Positions 18,018 to 26,217 of a DNA stretch of 64,000 nt are shown here, in pieces. Made by a program: the position numbers and the translations under genes. This DNA is from SLRI01 sp964576715 (GTDB lineage Bacteria; Pseudomonadota; Alphaproteobacteria; Geminicoccales; Geminicoccaceae). The notes below the pieces were generated by a model. That model was not told where the DNA came from and made no database searches. It was given only the letters and a program-made list of their open reading frames with translations. Positions within the stretch are counted from its first letter, which is position 1. Each line of letters opens with the position of its first letter. The stretch lies in contig CAZNWE010000002.1 in the NCBI GenBank assembly GCA_964576715.1, forward strand, positions 41,280 through 105,279, read 5' to 3'.

Positions 18018-18730
18018 GCGGTCGCCATGCCGGTCGCTCGACCATGGTCGAGCGGCTGACCCGGGAGCTCGCCGACGCCATTGCCGAGGGTGCCCTGGCC
18101 CCCGGGGTCAAGCTCGACGAGCAGGCGCTGGCTGCTCGCTTCGGCGTCTCGCGCACGCCGGTGCGCGAGACCCTCAACCGCCTCGCGTCCAGTGGCCTGG
18201 TCGAGAAGCGGCCGCATCGCGGCGTGGTCGTGGCCAATGTCACGCTCGAGCGGCTCTTGCAGATGTTCGAGGTGATGACCGAGCTCGAGGGGAGCTGCGC
18301 GCGGTTCGCCGCCGAGCGGATGAGCGCCGTCGAGAAGCGCGCGCTTTTGGCGTTGCACGAGGCCAGCCGCGTCGAGGTCGAGGCCGGCGATCTCGACGGC
18401 TACGATGCCGCCAACCGGCAGTTCCACCGAACCATCTACGAGGGCGGGCGGAACCCGTTCCTGGTCGAGACGACGCTCGACATGCGCCGGCGGCTGCAGC
18501 CGTTTCGCCGCGCCCAGTTCCGCCTCGAGGGCCGGCTCGCATCGAGCCACGCCGAGCACCAGATCGTCGTCGCGGCGATCGGGGCGGGCGACGGTGAGAC
18601 CGCCTACCGATCGATGCGAGCGCATATCCTGGCGGTCAAGGACGCCTATCGCAGCTTTGCCAGCCTCGCGGCGGCACCGGCGGCGGCGCCGGTGCGGCTC
18701 GCGGCGTTGGAGCTGGCACCCGAGCATTGA
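18014..18730 (+). CDS. GntR-family transcriptional regulator, FCD/FadR subfamily
   Basis: A 238-residue DNA-binding regulator. The N-terminal winged helix (LAARFGVSRTPVRETLNRLA) is classical GntR, followed by GLVEKRPHRGVVVANVTLER and an all-helical FCD effector domain. Metal/effector site residues are suggested by YDAANRQFHRTIYEGGRNPF and HAEHQIVVAAIGAGD. A GTG at 18014 with GGAGAG upstream is preferred; ATG 18044 is an alternative. It lies between divergent catabolic units whose promoters share an AT-rich palindrome, so it probably represses them until a pathway intermediate binds. Confidence 0.9.
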   Translation: MSGRHAGRSTMVERLTRELADAIAEGALAPGVKLDEQALAARFGVSRTPVRETLNRLASSGLVEKRPHRGVVVANVTLERLLQMFEVMTELEGSCARFAAERMSAVEKRALLALHEASRVEVEAGDLDGYDAANRQFHRTIYEGGRNPFLVETTLDMRRRLQPFRRAQFRLEGRLASSHAEHQIVVAAIGAGDGETAYRSMRAHILAVKDAYRSFASLAAAPAAAPVRLAALELAPEH

Positions 18731-18770
18731 CGCGCGCCCGCCTGACGACGCTGGTGGCACGGCATCAGTT

Positions 18771-18792
18771 TTGCATACAATCTTGCACGCAA
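18771..18792. promoter_or_regulatory. probable GntR operator, site 3
   Basis: TTGCATAC (18771-18778), a 6-base spacer and GCACGCAA (18785-18792) match site 1 in arm length and spacing, with two changed bases in the right arm. It lies 30 bases before the preferred start of the allophanate hydrolase gene and downstream of the GntR stop, so it controls the hydrolase promoter. Confidence 0.6.
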
Positions 18793-18821
18793 TGATTTCG
18801 CGAACGAGGGAGCCGCCGCTC

Positions 18822-20630
18822 GTGCTGAACACCTTGGGCTTCGATCGCAACAGCTTGCACCGGGCCTACGCCCAGGGCCTCGACGTCGCCGCCGTGCTCG
18901 CCGAATACCGGCGCCGCACCCTGGCCACGGACGATCCCGGCATCTTCCTGCACCAGCTCTCGGACGACGCCATCGCCGCCGCCATCGCCGGCCTGCCGCT
19001 CTTCGACCCTGAAGCGCACCCGCTCTGGGGCCTGCCGTTTGCGGTCAAGGACAATATCGACGTTGCAGGCGCACCCACCACCGCCGCCTGCCCGGCCTTC
19101 GCCTATGTGCCCGAGGTCGACGCGCCGGTGGTGGCCCGGCTTCGCGCGGCGGGCGCCATTCCTGTCGCCAAGACCAATCTCGACCAGTTCGCCACAGGGC
19201 TCGTCGGCGTGCGCACCCCCTATCCCGTGCCGCGGAATGCCCTGGACGCCGAGATCGTGCCGGGCGGGTCGTCGTCCGGGTCGGCCGTGGCCGTGGCGCA
19301 CGGGCTCGTCAGCTTCGCCCTTGGCACGGACACCGCGGGCTCCGGGCGGGTGCCGGCGGCGCTCAACAACCTCGTGGGCCTGAAGCCCTCGCTCGGCGCG
19401 CTCTCGACCCGTGGCGTCGTGCCCGCCTGCCGGACCCTGGACTGCGTCTCGATCTTCGCCCTTACCGTCGACGATGCCTGGGCGGCCTTCGCGGCCGCGG
19501 CCGCCTTCGATCCGGGCGACCCCTTTAGCCGCGAGCGCACGGCTGGCGGCTACGGCCCGGCACCTGCGGCGCTCAAGGTCGGCGTGCCCACCCCGGCCTC
19601 GCGCCGCTTCTTCGGCGACACCGTGCAGGCTGCCATGTTCGAGGCGGCGCTCGCCGACCTCGAGGAGCTTGGTGCGGAGTTGGTGCCCGTCGATCTCGAG
19701 CCCTTCTACGCGGTCGCCGACCTTCTCTACGAAGGTGCCTGGGTGGCCGAGCGGCTGGCGGCGATCGAGGGCTTCATGGCAAGGACGCCCGAGGCGCTGC
19801 ACCCGACCACCCGGGCGATCATCGGCGGGGCCGACAAGCTCACCGCGGTCGACGCGTTCAACGGCTTCTACCGCCTGGCCGAGCTTCGCAGGAGCCTGGC
19901 ACCGGTCATCGCCGCTCTCGACCTCATCGTCGTGCCGTCGATCCCGGGCTTCGTCACCATGGCCGAGATAGCCGCCGACCCGATCGGCCCGAACAGCCGC
20001 CTCGGCACCTACACCAACTTCGTCAACCTTCTCGATCTCGCCGCCATCACCGTGCCGACCAGGCCGCGCGGCGACGGCCGGCCGGGCTCGGTGACCCTGC
20101 TCGCACCGGGTGGTGCCGATGGCCGGATCGCCGCGGTCGCCCGGGCGCTGCATCACATGGCGGGACAGGCTCTGGGTGCCACCGGCCGCCCGCTCGAGCC
20201 GACCCCGCCGCCGCCGCCGAGTGCTGGCCCTGGCGAAATCGAGCTCGTGGTCGTGGGTGCGCACATGCAGGGCATGGCCTTGAGCCCCGAACTGATCCTG
20301 GCGGGCGGGCGGTTCTTGCGCGCGACCACCACGACGAGGCGCTACCGGCTCTGGGCGCTCGCCGGCATGACCCCGGCCCGGCCCGGGCTGACCCGGACCA
20401 GCGACGACGACCCGGCGGCCGGCGCCATCGAGGCCGAGGTCTGGGCACTGCCCGAAGCCGCCTTCGCCCGACTGACGGCGAGCATCCCCGCCCCCTTGTC
20501 GATCGGCACGCTGGAGCTCGCCGATGGCACAGCACCCAAAGGCTTTCTCGCCGAGGCGGCCGGCACCAAGGGCGCGGTCGACATCACCGCTCTGGGCAGC
20601 TGGCGGCGCTACTGCGCAACCGCGAGCTGA
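18822..20630 (+). CDS. atzF: allophanate hydrolase
   Basis: A 602-residue cytosolic enzyme that converts allophanate to ammonia and CO2, the last step of biuret and cyanurate catabolism. The N-terminal amidase domain has Lys in LPFAVKDNIDVAGAPT, the loop VPGGSSSGSAVAVAHG and GTDTAGSGRVPAALNNLVGL, typical of AtzF/TrzF. The separate C-terminal domain (VVVGAHMQGMALSPELILAG onward, ending ALGSWRRYCA) is the allophanate-hydrolase C domain. Start GTG 18822 has AGGGAG upstream; an ATG at 18792 lies inside the operator and lacks a ribosome site. Length equals AtzF (about 600). Confidence 0.94.
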   Translation: MLNTLGFDRNSLHRAYAQGLDVAAVLAEYRRRTLATDDPGIFLHQLSDDAIAAAIAGLPLFDPEAHPLWGLPFAVKDNIDVAGAPTTAACPAFAYVPEVDAPVVARLRAAGAIPVAKTNLDQFATGLVGVRTPYPVPRNALDAEIVPGGSSSGSAVAVAHGLVSFALGTDTAGSGRVPAALNNLVGLKPSLGALSTRGVVPACRTLDCVSIFALTVDDAWAAFAAAAAFDPGDPFSRERTAGGYGPAPAALKVGVPTPASRRFFGDTVQAAMFEAALADLEELGAELVPVDLEPFYAVADLLYEGAWVAERLAAIEGFMARTPEALHPTTRAIIGGADKLTAVDAFNGFYRLAELRRSLAPVIAALDLIVVPSIPGFVTMAEIAADPIGPNSRLGTYTNFVNLLDLAAITVPTRPRGDGRPGSVTLLAPGGADGRIAAVARALHHMAGQALGATGRPLEPTPPPPPSAGPGEIELVVVGAHMQGMALSPELILAGGRFLRATTTTRRYRLWALAGMTPARPGLTRTSDDDPAAGAIEAEVWALPEAAFARLTASIPAPLSIGTLELADGTAPKGFLAEAAGTKGAVDITALGSWRRYCATAS

Positions 20631-20700
20631 GCCGTCACCACCCTTGCGACCGGCCTGGCGATCCGGCACATTTGCCACGCATAAGGAACAAAGGGGGGCA

Positions 20701-22191
20701 ATGATGAGCGGTTCGGGCAATGATCTGGCCTGGCGCTCGGCGGCTGAGATCGCCGGATTGATCCGCTCGCGGAAGCTCTCGCCGGTCGAGATCATGGAGG
20801 TAGTGATCGCCCGGATCGAGGCCCGGAACCCGAGCCTCAACGCCTTCGTCTTCACCGACTTCGACGGTGCCCTCGCGGCGGCGAAGCAGGCCGAGCAGGC
20901 CGTCATGTCCGGGGCGGCACTGGGTCCCCTGCACGGTGTGCCGACCGCCATGAAGGATCTCTTCGACTTCAAGCCCGGCTGGCCCGCGAGCCTCGGCGGC
21001 GTGCGGGCGCTGCGCGACTGGCGGCCCGATCTCACCTGTCTCTGGGTCGAGCGGATGGAGCAGGCCGGGGCCATCGTCGTCGGCAAGGGCAACGCGCCGA
21101 TCATGGGCTTCAGAGGTGTGACCGACAACTACCTCTTCGGCCCGACCAGGAACCCGTTCGACACGACCCGCAACCCCGGCGGCTCGTCGGGCGGCAGTGC
21201 GGCGGCCGTCGCCGACGGGCTGGTGCCGTTCGCCGAGGGCACGGATGGCGGCGGGTCGATCCGCATTCCGGCCTCGTGGTCAGGCATCTACGGCTTCAAG
21301 GCGAGCTTCGGCCGGGTACCGCTCAACGCCCGCCCCGACGCCTTCAGCCCGGCCAACTGCTTCATCCACGAGGGCCCCCTGACCCGGACGGTGGAGGATG
21401 CGGCGCTGATGCTGGAATCGCTCGCTGGGCCGGACCACCGTGACCCCTTCAGCCTGCCCGACCGGCTCGATTTTCTGGGCGCCACCCGCCGGTCGATCGC
21501 GGGCATGAAGATCGCCTGGACGCCAAATTTCGACGTCTTTCCAGTGGAGCCCGTGATCGTCGGGACCTGCCGGCAGGCGCTATCGGCGTTCGAGCAGGCC
21601 GGCGCCGTCGTCGAGGAGGTCACCTTCGACATCAAGCGGCACCACCGCGAGCTGGCCGATCTCTGGTGCAAGCTGATCCTGCCGCTGACCGTTGGCGCCT
21701 TCGACGGCTTGAAGGCCGCCGGCATCGACCTCATGGGCGAGCACCGCGCCGACCTGCCGCCCGAGCTCACGGCCTGGGTCGAGCGGTCGGCCGCCATGAC
21801 CACCCGCGACATGCTGGCCTGCCAGCTGGCCCGGACCGAGATCAACGACGCCATTCAGGCCGTGCTCGACCGCTACGACGTCATCGTCTCGCCGACCCTG
21901 GCGGCCCTGCCGGTCGAGAACGGCACGGACGGCAACACGCTGGGCCCGGCCGAGATCAACGGTGAGCCGGTCGAGCGGCTGATCGGCTGGTGCATGACCT
22001 ATTTCATCAATTTCTCGGGCCATCCGGCGGCGTCGATCCCGGCCGGCCTCGCCTCCGGCAACCTGCCGGTGGGCCTGCAGATCATCGGTCAGCGGATGGC
22101 CGACGACCAGGTGATCGCCGCCAGCGCCGCCTTCGAGCGGGTGCGGCCCTGGGCGGACAGCTACGCCATCTGCGAGGCCCGGCCGATCTAG
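20701..22191 (+). CDS. amidase (amidase-signature family)
   Basis: A 496-residue amidase. The Lys-cisSer-Ser triad is seen in LHGVPTAMKDLFDF, PGGSSGGSAAAVADG and EGTDGGGSIRIPASWSGIYG. The C-terminal LPVGLQIIGQRMADDQVI is typical of the family. AGGGGGG lies 2-8 bases before the ATG at 20701; a second ATG follows immediately at 20704. It begins 70 bases after the allophanate hydrolase in the same direction, so it probably belongs to the same regulon. The amide substrate cannot be deduced. Confidence 0.9.
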   Translation: MMSGSGNDLAWRSAAEIAGLIRSRKLSPVEIMEVVIARIEARNPSLNAFVFTDFDGALAAAKQAEQAVMSGAALGPLHGVPTAMKDLFDFKPGWPASLGGVRALRDWRPDLTCLWVERMEQAGAIVVGKGNAPIMGFRGVTDNYLFGPTRNPFDTTRNPGGSSGGSAAAVADGLVPFAEGTDGGGSIRIPASWSGIYGFKASFGRVPLNARPDAFSPANCFIHEGPLTRTVEDAALMLESLAGPDHRDPFSLPDRLDFLGATRRSIAGMKIAWTPNFDVFPVEPVIVGTCRQALSAFEQAGAVVEEVTFDIKRHHRELADLWCKLILPLTVGAFDGLKAAGIDLMGEHRADLPPELTAWVERSAAMTTRDMLACQLARTEINDAIQAVLDRYDVIVSPTLAALPVENGTDGNTLGPAEINGEPVERLIGWCMTYFINFSGHPAASIPAGLASGNLPVGLQIIGQRMADDQVIAASAAFERVRPWADSYAICEARPI

Positions 22192-22194
22192 GCG

Positions 22195-22863
22195 TCAGTC
22201 GCGATCCACACGGCGGTAGTACCAGTCGACGAGGCCGGCATCCTTGGCGGCACGGCCGGTCTCGACCTCGTCGGTGGTGAGGGGCGCCGGGGCCAGCGCC
22301 GGCTCGCCGGGCCGCCATTCGGCCGGGGTCTGGACGCCTTCGGCATCGCCGTGCTGGAGTGCTGTGACCAGGCGCAGCAGCTCCTCGATGCTGCGGCCGA
22401 CGCTCAAGGGGTAGGATGCGGTGGCCCTGATGAACCCTTCTGGATCGATGACGAAGCTGCCGCGCACGGTGGCACTGCTCCGGGCGTCGGCCTCGAGCAT
22501 GCCGTAGGCGCCAGCGATCACCATGGAGGGGTCCTCGATCAGCGGAAACGGCACGGTGACGCCGAAGCGATCGCGGATGCTCTCGAGCCAGGCGAGGTGG
22601 CTGTAGAGGCTGTCGATGGAGAGCGCCAGGAGATCGCAGCCCAACGCCCGAAAGCGCTCGTGGGCATGGGCGAGCGCGATCAGCTCGCTGGTGCAGACCG
22701 GGGTGAAGTCGGCCGGGTGCGAGACGAGAACGAGCCAGCGGCCGCGGTAGTCGGCAAGTGCCCGCTCGCCCAGCGTGGTGCGCGCCGTGAAGGCCGGCGC
22801 CGGGGCGCCGATGAGCGGCATCGGGGACTGGCTCGTCGCGTCGTTCTGCATCATCTCGGCCAT
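22195..22863 (-). CDS. 1-Cys type peroxiredoxin (AhpC/TSA family, Prx6-like)
   Basis: A 222-residue thiol peroxidase. The peroxidatic Cys lies in HPADFTPVCTSELIALA (about residue 48). The Prx6-type long C-terminal domain includes RGSFVIDPEGFIRATASYPL and GRSIEELLRLV. It is divergent from the persulfide dioxygenase with only 68 bases between starts, and their promoters overlap, so they are probably co-regulated in thiol/sulfide stress. On the minus strand a TATAAT (complement of 22884-22889) lies about 20 bases before the ATG, giving a very short leader with little ribosome-binding sequence. Confidence 0.92.
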   Translation of the reverse strand: MAEMMQNDATSQSPMPLIGAPAPAFTARTTLGERALADYRGRWLVLVSHPADFTPVCTSELIALAHAHERFRALGCDLLALSIDSLYSHLAWLESIRDRFGVTVPFPLIEDPSMVIAGAYGMLEADARSSATVRGSFVIDPEGFIRATASYPLSVGRSIEELLRLVTALQHGDAEGVQTPAEWRPGEPALAPAPLTTDEVETGRAAKDAGLVDWYYRRVDRD

Positions 22864-22864
22864 C

Positions 22865-22893
22865 TTGATTCACAGTTTCGTAAATTATATAAG
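22865..22893 (+). promoter_or_regulatory. sigma70-type promoter of the persulfide dioxygenase gene
   Basis: TTGATT (22865-22870), 17 bases, then TATAAG (22888-22893) give a good match for a housekeeping promoter. The -35 box touches the start region of the divergent peroxiredoxin, whose own -10 (TATAAT on the minus strand, 22884-22889) interlocks with it. The strip is markedly AT-rich against its surroundings. Confidence 0.6.
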
Positions 22894-22931
22894 TGTCGGA
22901 TGCAAGCGTCGTGCCGCCTTGGGAGACATCG

Positions 22932-23837
22932 ATGAACGTCATGGCGAAAGGCGTCGTCGCGCCGATCGATCTGGGGCTGAGACCCGAGGTCACGGCCTTT
23001 TTCGACGACCCGACCAATACCATCAGCTACGTGGTCAAGGACCCGGCCTCGACGGCTTGCGCGGTTGTCGATTCGGTCATGGACATCGACTACGCCGCCG
23101 GCCGCATCGCCTACGACCATGCCGACGCGATCATCGCCTTCATCGAGCGGCAGGGGCTCGAGCTCGAATGGCTGATCGAGACGCATGTCCACGCCGACCA
23201 CCTCTCGGCCGCGCCGTATATCCAGGAGAAGCTCGGTGGCAAGCTCGGCATCGGCGAAAAGATCACCGTGGTCCAGGAGACCTTCGGCAAGGTCTTCAAC
23301 GAGGGCACGGAATTCCAACGCGACGGCTCGCAGTTCGACCGCCTGTTCAAGGACGGCGACAGCTACAACATCGGCACGATGACCGCCCAGGTGATCCACA
23401 CCCCGGGCCACACGCCGGCCTGCATGACACATCTCATCGGCGACGCGGCGTTCGTCGGCGACACCCTGTTCATGCCGGACGGCGGCACCGCCCGCGCCGA
23501 CTTTCCGGGCGGCGATGCCCGCGCCCTCTACCGCTCCATCCAGCGCATCCTGCAGCTGCCCGGCGAGATGCGGCTGTTCATGTGCCACGACTACGGGCCG
23601 AACGGCCGGGAGATCCGCTGGGAGACCACGGTCGCAGACGAGCGGGCACACAACATCCACGTCAAGGACGGCACCAGCGAGGATGATTTCGTGGCGATGC
23701 GCGAGGCCCGGGACGCGACCCTCGACATGCCGCGGCTGATCATCCCGTCGCTGCAGGTCAACATGAAGGCGGGCCGGCTGCCCGACCCCGATCCAACCGG
23801 CAAACGCTTCCTCAAGGTGCCGCTCGACAGCCTCTGA
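22932..23837 (+). CDS. metallo-beta-lactamase-fold persulfide dioxygenase (ETHE1/Blh-like)
   Basis: A 301-residue mononuclear-iron enzyme expected to oxidise glutathione persulfide to sulfite. The metal motif ETHVHADHLSAA (HxHxDH) lies near residue 85. Further ligands are in VIHTPGHTPACMTH and in FVGDTLFMPDGGTARADFPG, and a late His lies in LFMCHDYGPNGR. The closing MKAGRLPDPDPTGKRFLKVP is typical of the Blh group. Start at ATG 22932 follows GGGAGA. It is divergent from a peroxiredoxin. The fold alone could also be a glyoxalase II, but the GGTARADFPGG stretch favours persulfide dioxygenase. Confidence 0.88.
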   Translation: MNVMAKGVVAPIDLGLRPEVTAFFDDPTNTISYVVKDPASTACAVVDSVMDIDYAAGRIAYDHADAIIAFIERQGLELEWLIETHVHADHLSAAPYIQEKLGGKLGIGEKITVVQETFGKVFNEGTEFQRDGSQFDRLFKDGDSYNIGTMTAQVIHTPGHTPACMTHLIGDAAFVGDTLFMPDGGTARADFPGGDARALYRSIQRILQLPGEMRLFMCHDYGPNGREIRWETTVADERAHNIHVKDGTSEDDFVAMREARDATLDMPRLIIPSLQVNMKAGRLPDPDPTGKRFLKVPLDSL

Positions 23838-24602
23838 CCGGCCCCAGGCGACCGGCTAGCGAAGCAACCGCATCGGTGGCGCAGGCCGGCGCCGGTCGCT
23901 CGTCGGCCGGGCCGTGGCCAGGACCGCATTGCCATGCCGCCGCGGGCCGCGCGAGCGACCCGCGACGCTCCCCAGCCGACCAGCCACCCCTCGCCCGAAA
24001 GAACGAGCGGGAGCATGCTGCACTCACCGCTGAAGGCCGCCGACCAGTGCCTTGCGAGGCGCCGCCCACCGCCGAAGGCCGTCGCCGCGAGCCNNNNNNN
24101 NNNNNNNNNNNNNNNNNNNNNNNNNNNNNNNNNNNNNNNNNNNNNNNNNNNNNNNNNNNNNNNNNNNNNNNNNNNNNNNNNNNNNNNNNNNNNAGGCCGT
24201 CGCCGCGAGCCGTGCGGGCACGCGGCTGCGCGCCGCTTCGGCATTGGCTCTCGAGGCTGCTCGCCGTCGCTCGTTGTCGCCGTGCAGCGCCGCCATGGGC
24301 GCACTTTCAGCAGCCCGTCAGCGCCCGGCGGAGCGGCGGCAAGACGAGCACCGCTGCCGGCGCCTTGAAGCTGTGCTGCCGGTGCGCGCCCGCTCCGGCG
24401 CCCGACGTCGCCGAGGCAAGGCTGCCACCGGCCAGGCGCCTCGCTCGTCGCGCTGCGGCGAACGGCCGTCCAGGTGAACGGCGGTTCCGGCGATCGCGAT
24501 ACGGGCTGTCCCCCGGCCCGGCGGAGCGGCGACCTCGCCAGCGCTCGCATGCCCGGGATCGGCGGCAAGGCGGCAGCCGGGCGCGCCATCTCTCGTGGCT
24601 TG
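23838..24602. other. non-coding or unassigned stretch containing the assembly gap
   Basis: About 765 bases between the persulfide dioxygenase and the stop of the minus-strand gene at 24603. It is very GC-rich and rich in GCCG/CGGC words. Frames that stay open across it are compositional and run through the N block. No start with a ribosome site, no domain and no RNA gene could be recognised. If a gene was here, it may be interrupted by the gap. Confidence 0.5.
24077..24211. repeat. 99-base N gap bounded by an identical 18-base sequence on both sides
   Basis: Positions 24095-24193 are N. The 18 bases before the gap (24077-24094) are exactly the 18 bases after it (24194-24211). The two contig ends therefore overlap or both stop in the same short repeat, and the gap length is an assembler convention rather than a measurement. 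Confidence 0.9.
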
Positions 24603-26072
24603 TCAGCTGACGGTCTTGGCCAGGGCGATCGGCCGTCCCGGCCGCCTCGTGACCGGCAGCAGGGCCGGCCCCATGACATGGTCGATGCCGGCGATCAAGG
24701 CCGCGTGGCAGAGCCGACGATGCTCGCCGATCTGACAAAACGTGCGCAGACGGCCTTGCCTCGCCATCGCCGCGAGGGCACCGAGCGCCGCCACGAACCG
24801 TGGCGCTGCCGCCACCTCTCGCGCGGCGGCGGCTTCGGTCAATGAGAGGGACAGCCCGGCGACACCGGTGCCGGCCAGCTGCTCGGCGAGCGCCTGTCGG
24901 GCCTGCTGCACGGCGGCCGGCTTGCCAACCAGGCGTTCCGACTCGAGGCGGACGACGATGCCCAGCGTGAACGGGCAGAGATAGCTGACGAGCTCGCGCA
25001 GTCTGGCCTGCGGCAGGTTTGCCGGCACCCCCGCGAACTCGACCAGGAGCCGGCGCCGGGCCCCGGCCGGCAGCCGCCGGCAGGCGAGCATCAGCTGCTG
25101 GCGATGCCGCATGTTGGCCAAGGTCGGGTAGTGCAGGGTGATCAGCATGGCCGTCCTGAACGACGGGTCGGCGAGCCGCGCTGCCGCCTCGGCCACTGCC
25201 CATCGATCGAGAGCAGCGGTGCCTTCCTCGTCCGGCGCCGACGCCTCTGCCGCCGGCGTCTCACCGGCCGCCCCGGACCGGGGTGCGGCCTGCAGCGCAT
25301 AGCTCGAGACCAGTCGCTTGGGCAGGTTCAAGACCGGCAGATAGTGCGCCTCCAACGCCGGCGGCAGCCTGGCGGCGATGGCGTCGGCCGGTCGCCCCGC
25401 TGCGGCCTCGGCACCCTCGACCAACGCTGCGAGGGCGGGAAGATCGTCGATGCCGTCGAGACCAGCCGCGGGGTCGATGGTCGCCCGGCGCACCCGGCAG
25501 GCGACCCCGCCCGGGATCATGCCGCACAGCCGATCGGTGATCTCGGCCGCGGCGCGCCTCGCCAGGCGCTCGGCCGCGGCCCGCTCGAGGTCGGTCAACA
25601 GCAGGAGAAAGCGCTCGCCCGGCAGCGCCACGTAGAGATCGCTGGCCCCGAGCTGGCGGGCGAGTGCCCCCTCGACCAGCTGATAGGCCTTTTCCTGCGA
25701 CTGCGCCCAACGCCCGGCGAAGCGACGCCGCAGCTCGTCCAGATCGAGAATGAAGAGCCCGCCCTTGCCCCGCCGGGCCGGCAGCCTGCGGTGATGTCGG
25801 CGAAAACCGTCGAGCCGTGCTGCAAGCTCACGCGGCCGGCCGGGATCGAGGCCCCGGCCGCTGCGCGGCGGATAGAGGGCGAAGCCCGGCGACGCGGCGG
25901 GCGCTACCGAGGCCTCGCCGTGGCACCCGGCGACGACCGACAAGCCTGCTGCCTGCAATGCCTGCATCACCACTGCCGTCGAACCATCATCGACCACTCC
26001 AGCCCACCGGCGATCGGCTGCCGGCACCGGTGCCGGCTGTGGCCGGGCCGCCCTTCGATCCGCCCGCAGCAT
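24603..26072 (-). CDS. degenerate GGDEF-EAL-like protein (hypothetical signalling protein)
   Basis: A 489-residue protein without recognisable catalytic motifs. Residues about 110-210 (KGGLFILDLDELRRRFAGRW; LYVALPGERFLLLLTDLERA) look like a GGDEF-type fold without the GGDEF signature. Residues about 245-450 (ALEAHYLPVLNLPKRLVSSY; RRRLLVEFAGVPANLPQARL) follow the order of an EAL domain without EAL and its metal ligands. The first ~90 residues are Arg/Ala-rich. It could bind c-di-GMP or act through protein contacts; enzyme activity is unlikely. It is divergent from cysQ. The assignment rests on pattern only. Confidence 0.6.
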   Translation of the reverse strand: MLRADRRAARPQPAPVPAADRRWAGVVDDGSTAVVMQALQAAGLSVVAGCHGEASVAPAASPGFALYPPRSGRGLDPGRPRELAARLDGFRRHHRRLPARRGKGGLFILDLDELRRRFAGRWAQSQEKAYQLVEGALARQLGASDLYVALPGERFLLLLTDLERAAAERLARRAAAEITDRLCGMIPGGVACRVRRATIDPAAGLDGIDDLPALAALVEGAEAAAGRPADAIAARLPPALEAHYLPVLNLPKRLVSSYALQAAPRSGAAGETPAAEASAPDEEGTAALDRWAVAEAAARLADPSFRTAMLITLHYPTLANMRHRQQLMLACRRLPAGARRRLLVEFAGVPANLPQARLRELVSYLCPFTLGIVVRLESERLVGKPAAVQQARQALAEQLAGTGVAGLSLSLTEAAAAREVAAAPRFVAALGALAAMARQGRLRTFCQIGEHRRLCHAALIAGIDHVMGPALLPVTRRPGRPIALAKTVS

Positions 26073-26217
26073 GCCACGGCGACCCTTAAGGGCGGGTTAA
26101 GCGCGTCGGCAATGCTGCGCTCGATGCTTGTTTCGGCGCCGCTACGGGGCTACCAACCCTAGTCACACCCGATGCCCGGGTGCCGCCCCTCCTGTTCCAC
26201 CGAAAACGCAGGTGCCA

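Noticed and set aside
18792..18821. ATG 18792 as start of the allophanate hydrolase
   Set aside because: The ATG overlaps the last base of the operator-like repeat and has no ribosome site; GTG 18822 has AGGGAG at proper spacing.
18765..21128. A nearly 800-codon minus-strand frame opposite the allophanate hydrolase and amidase
   Set aside because: Same compositional effect; the plus-strand enzymes are complete and recognisable.
23591..24679. Frames that remain open across the N block
   Set aside because: The translation of N is undefined, the flanks share an 18-base duplicate, and no domain is visible on either side.
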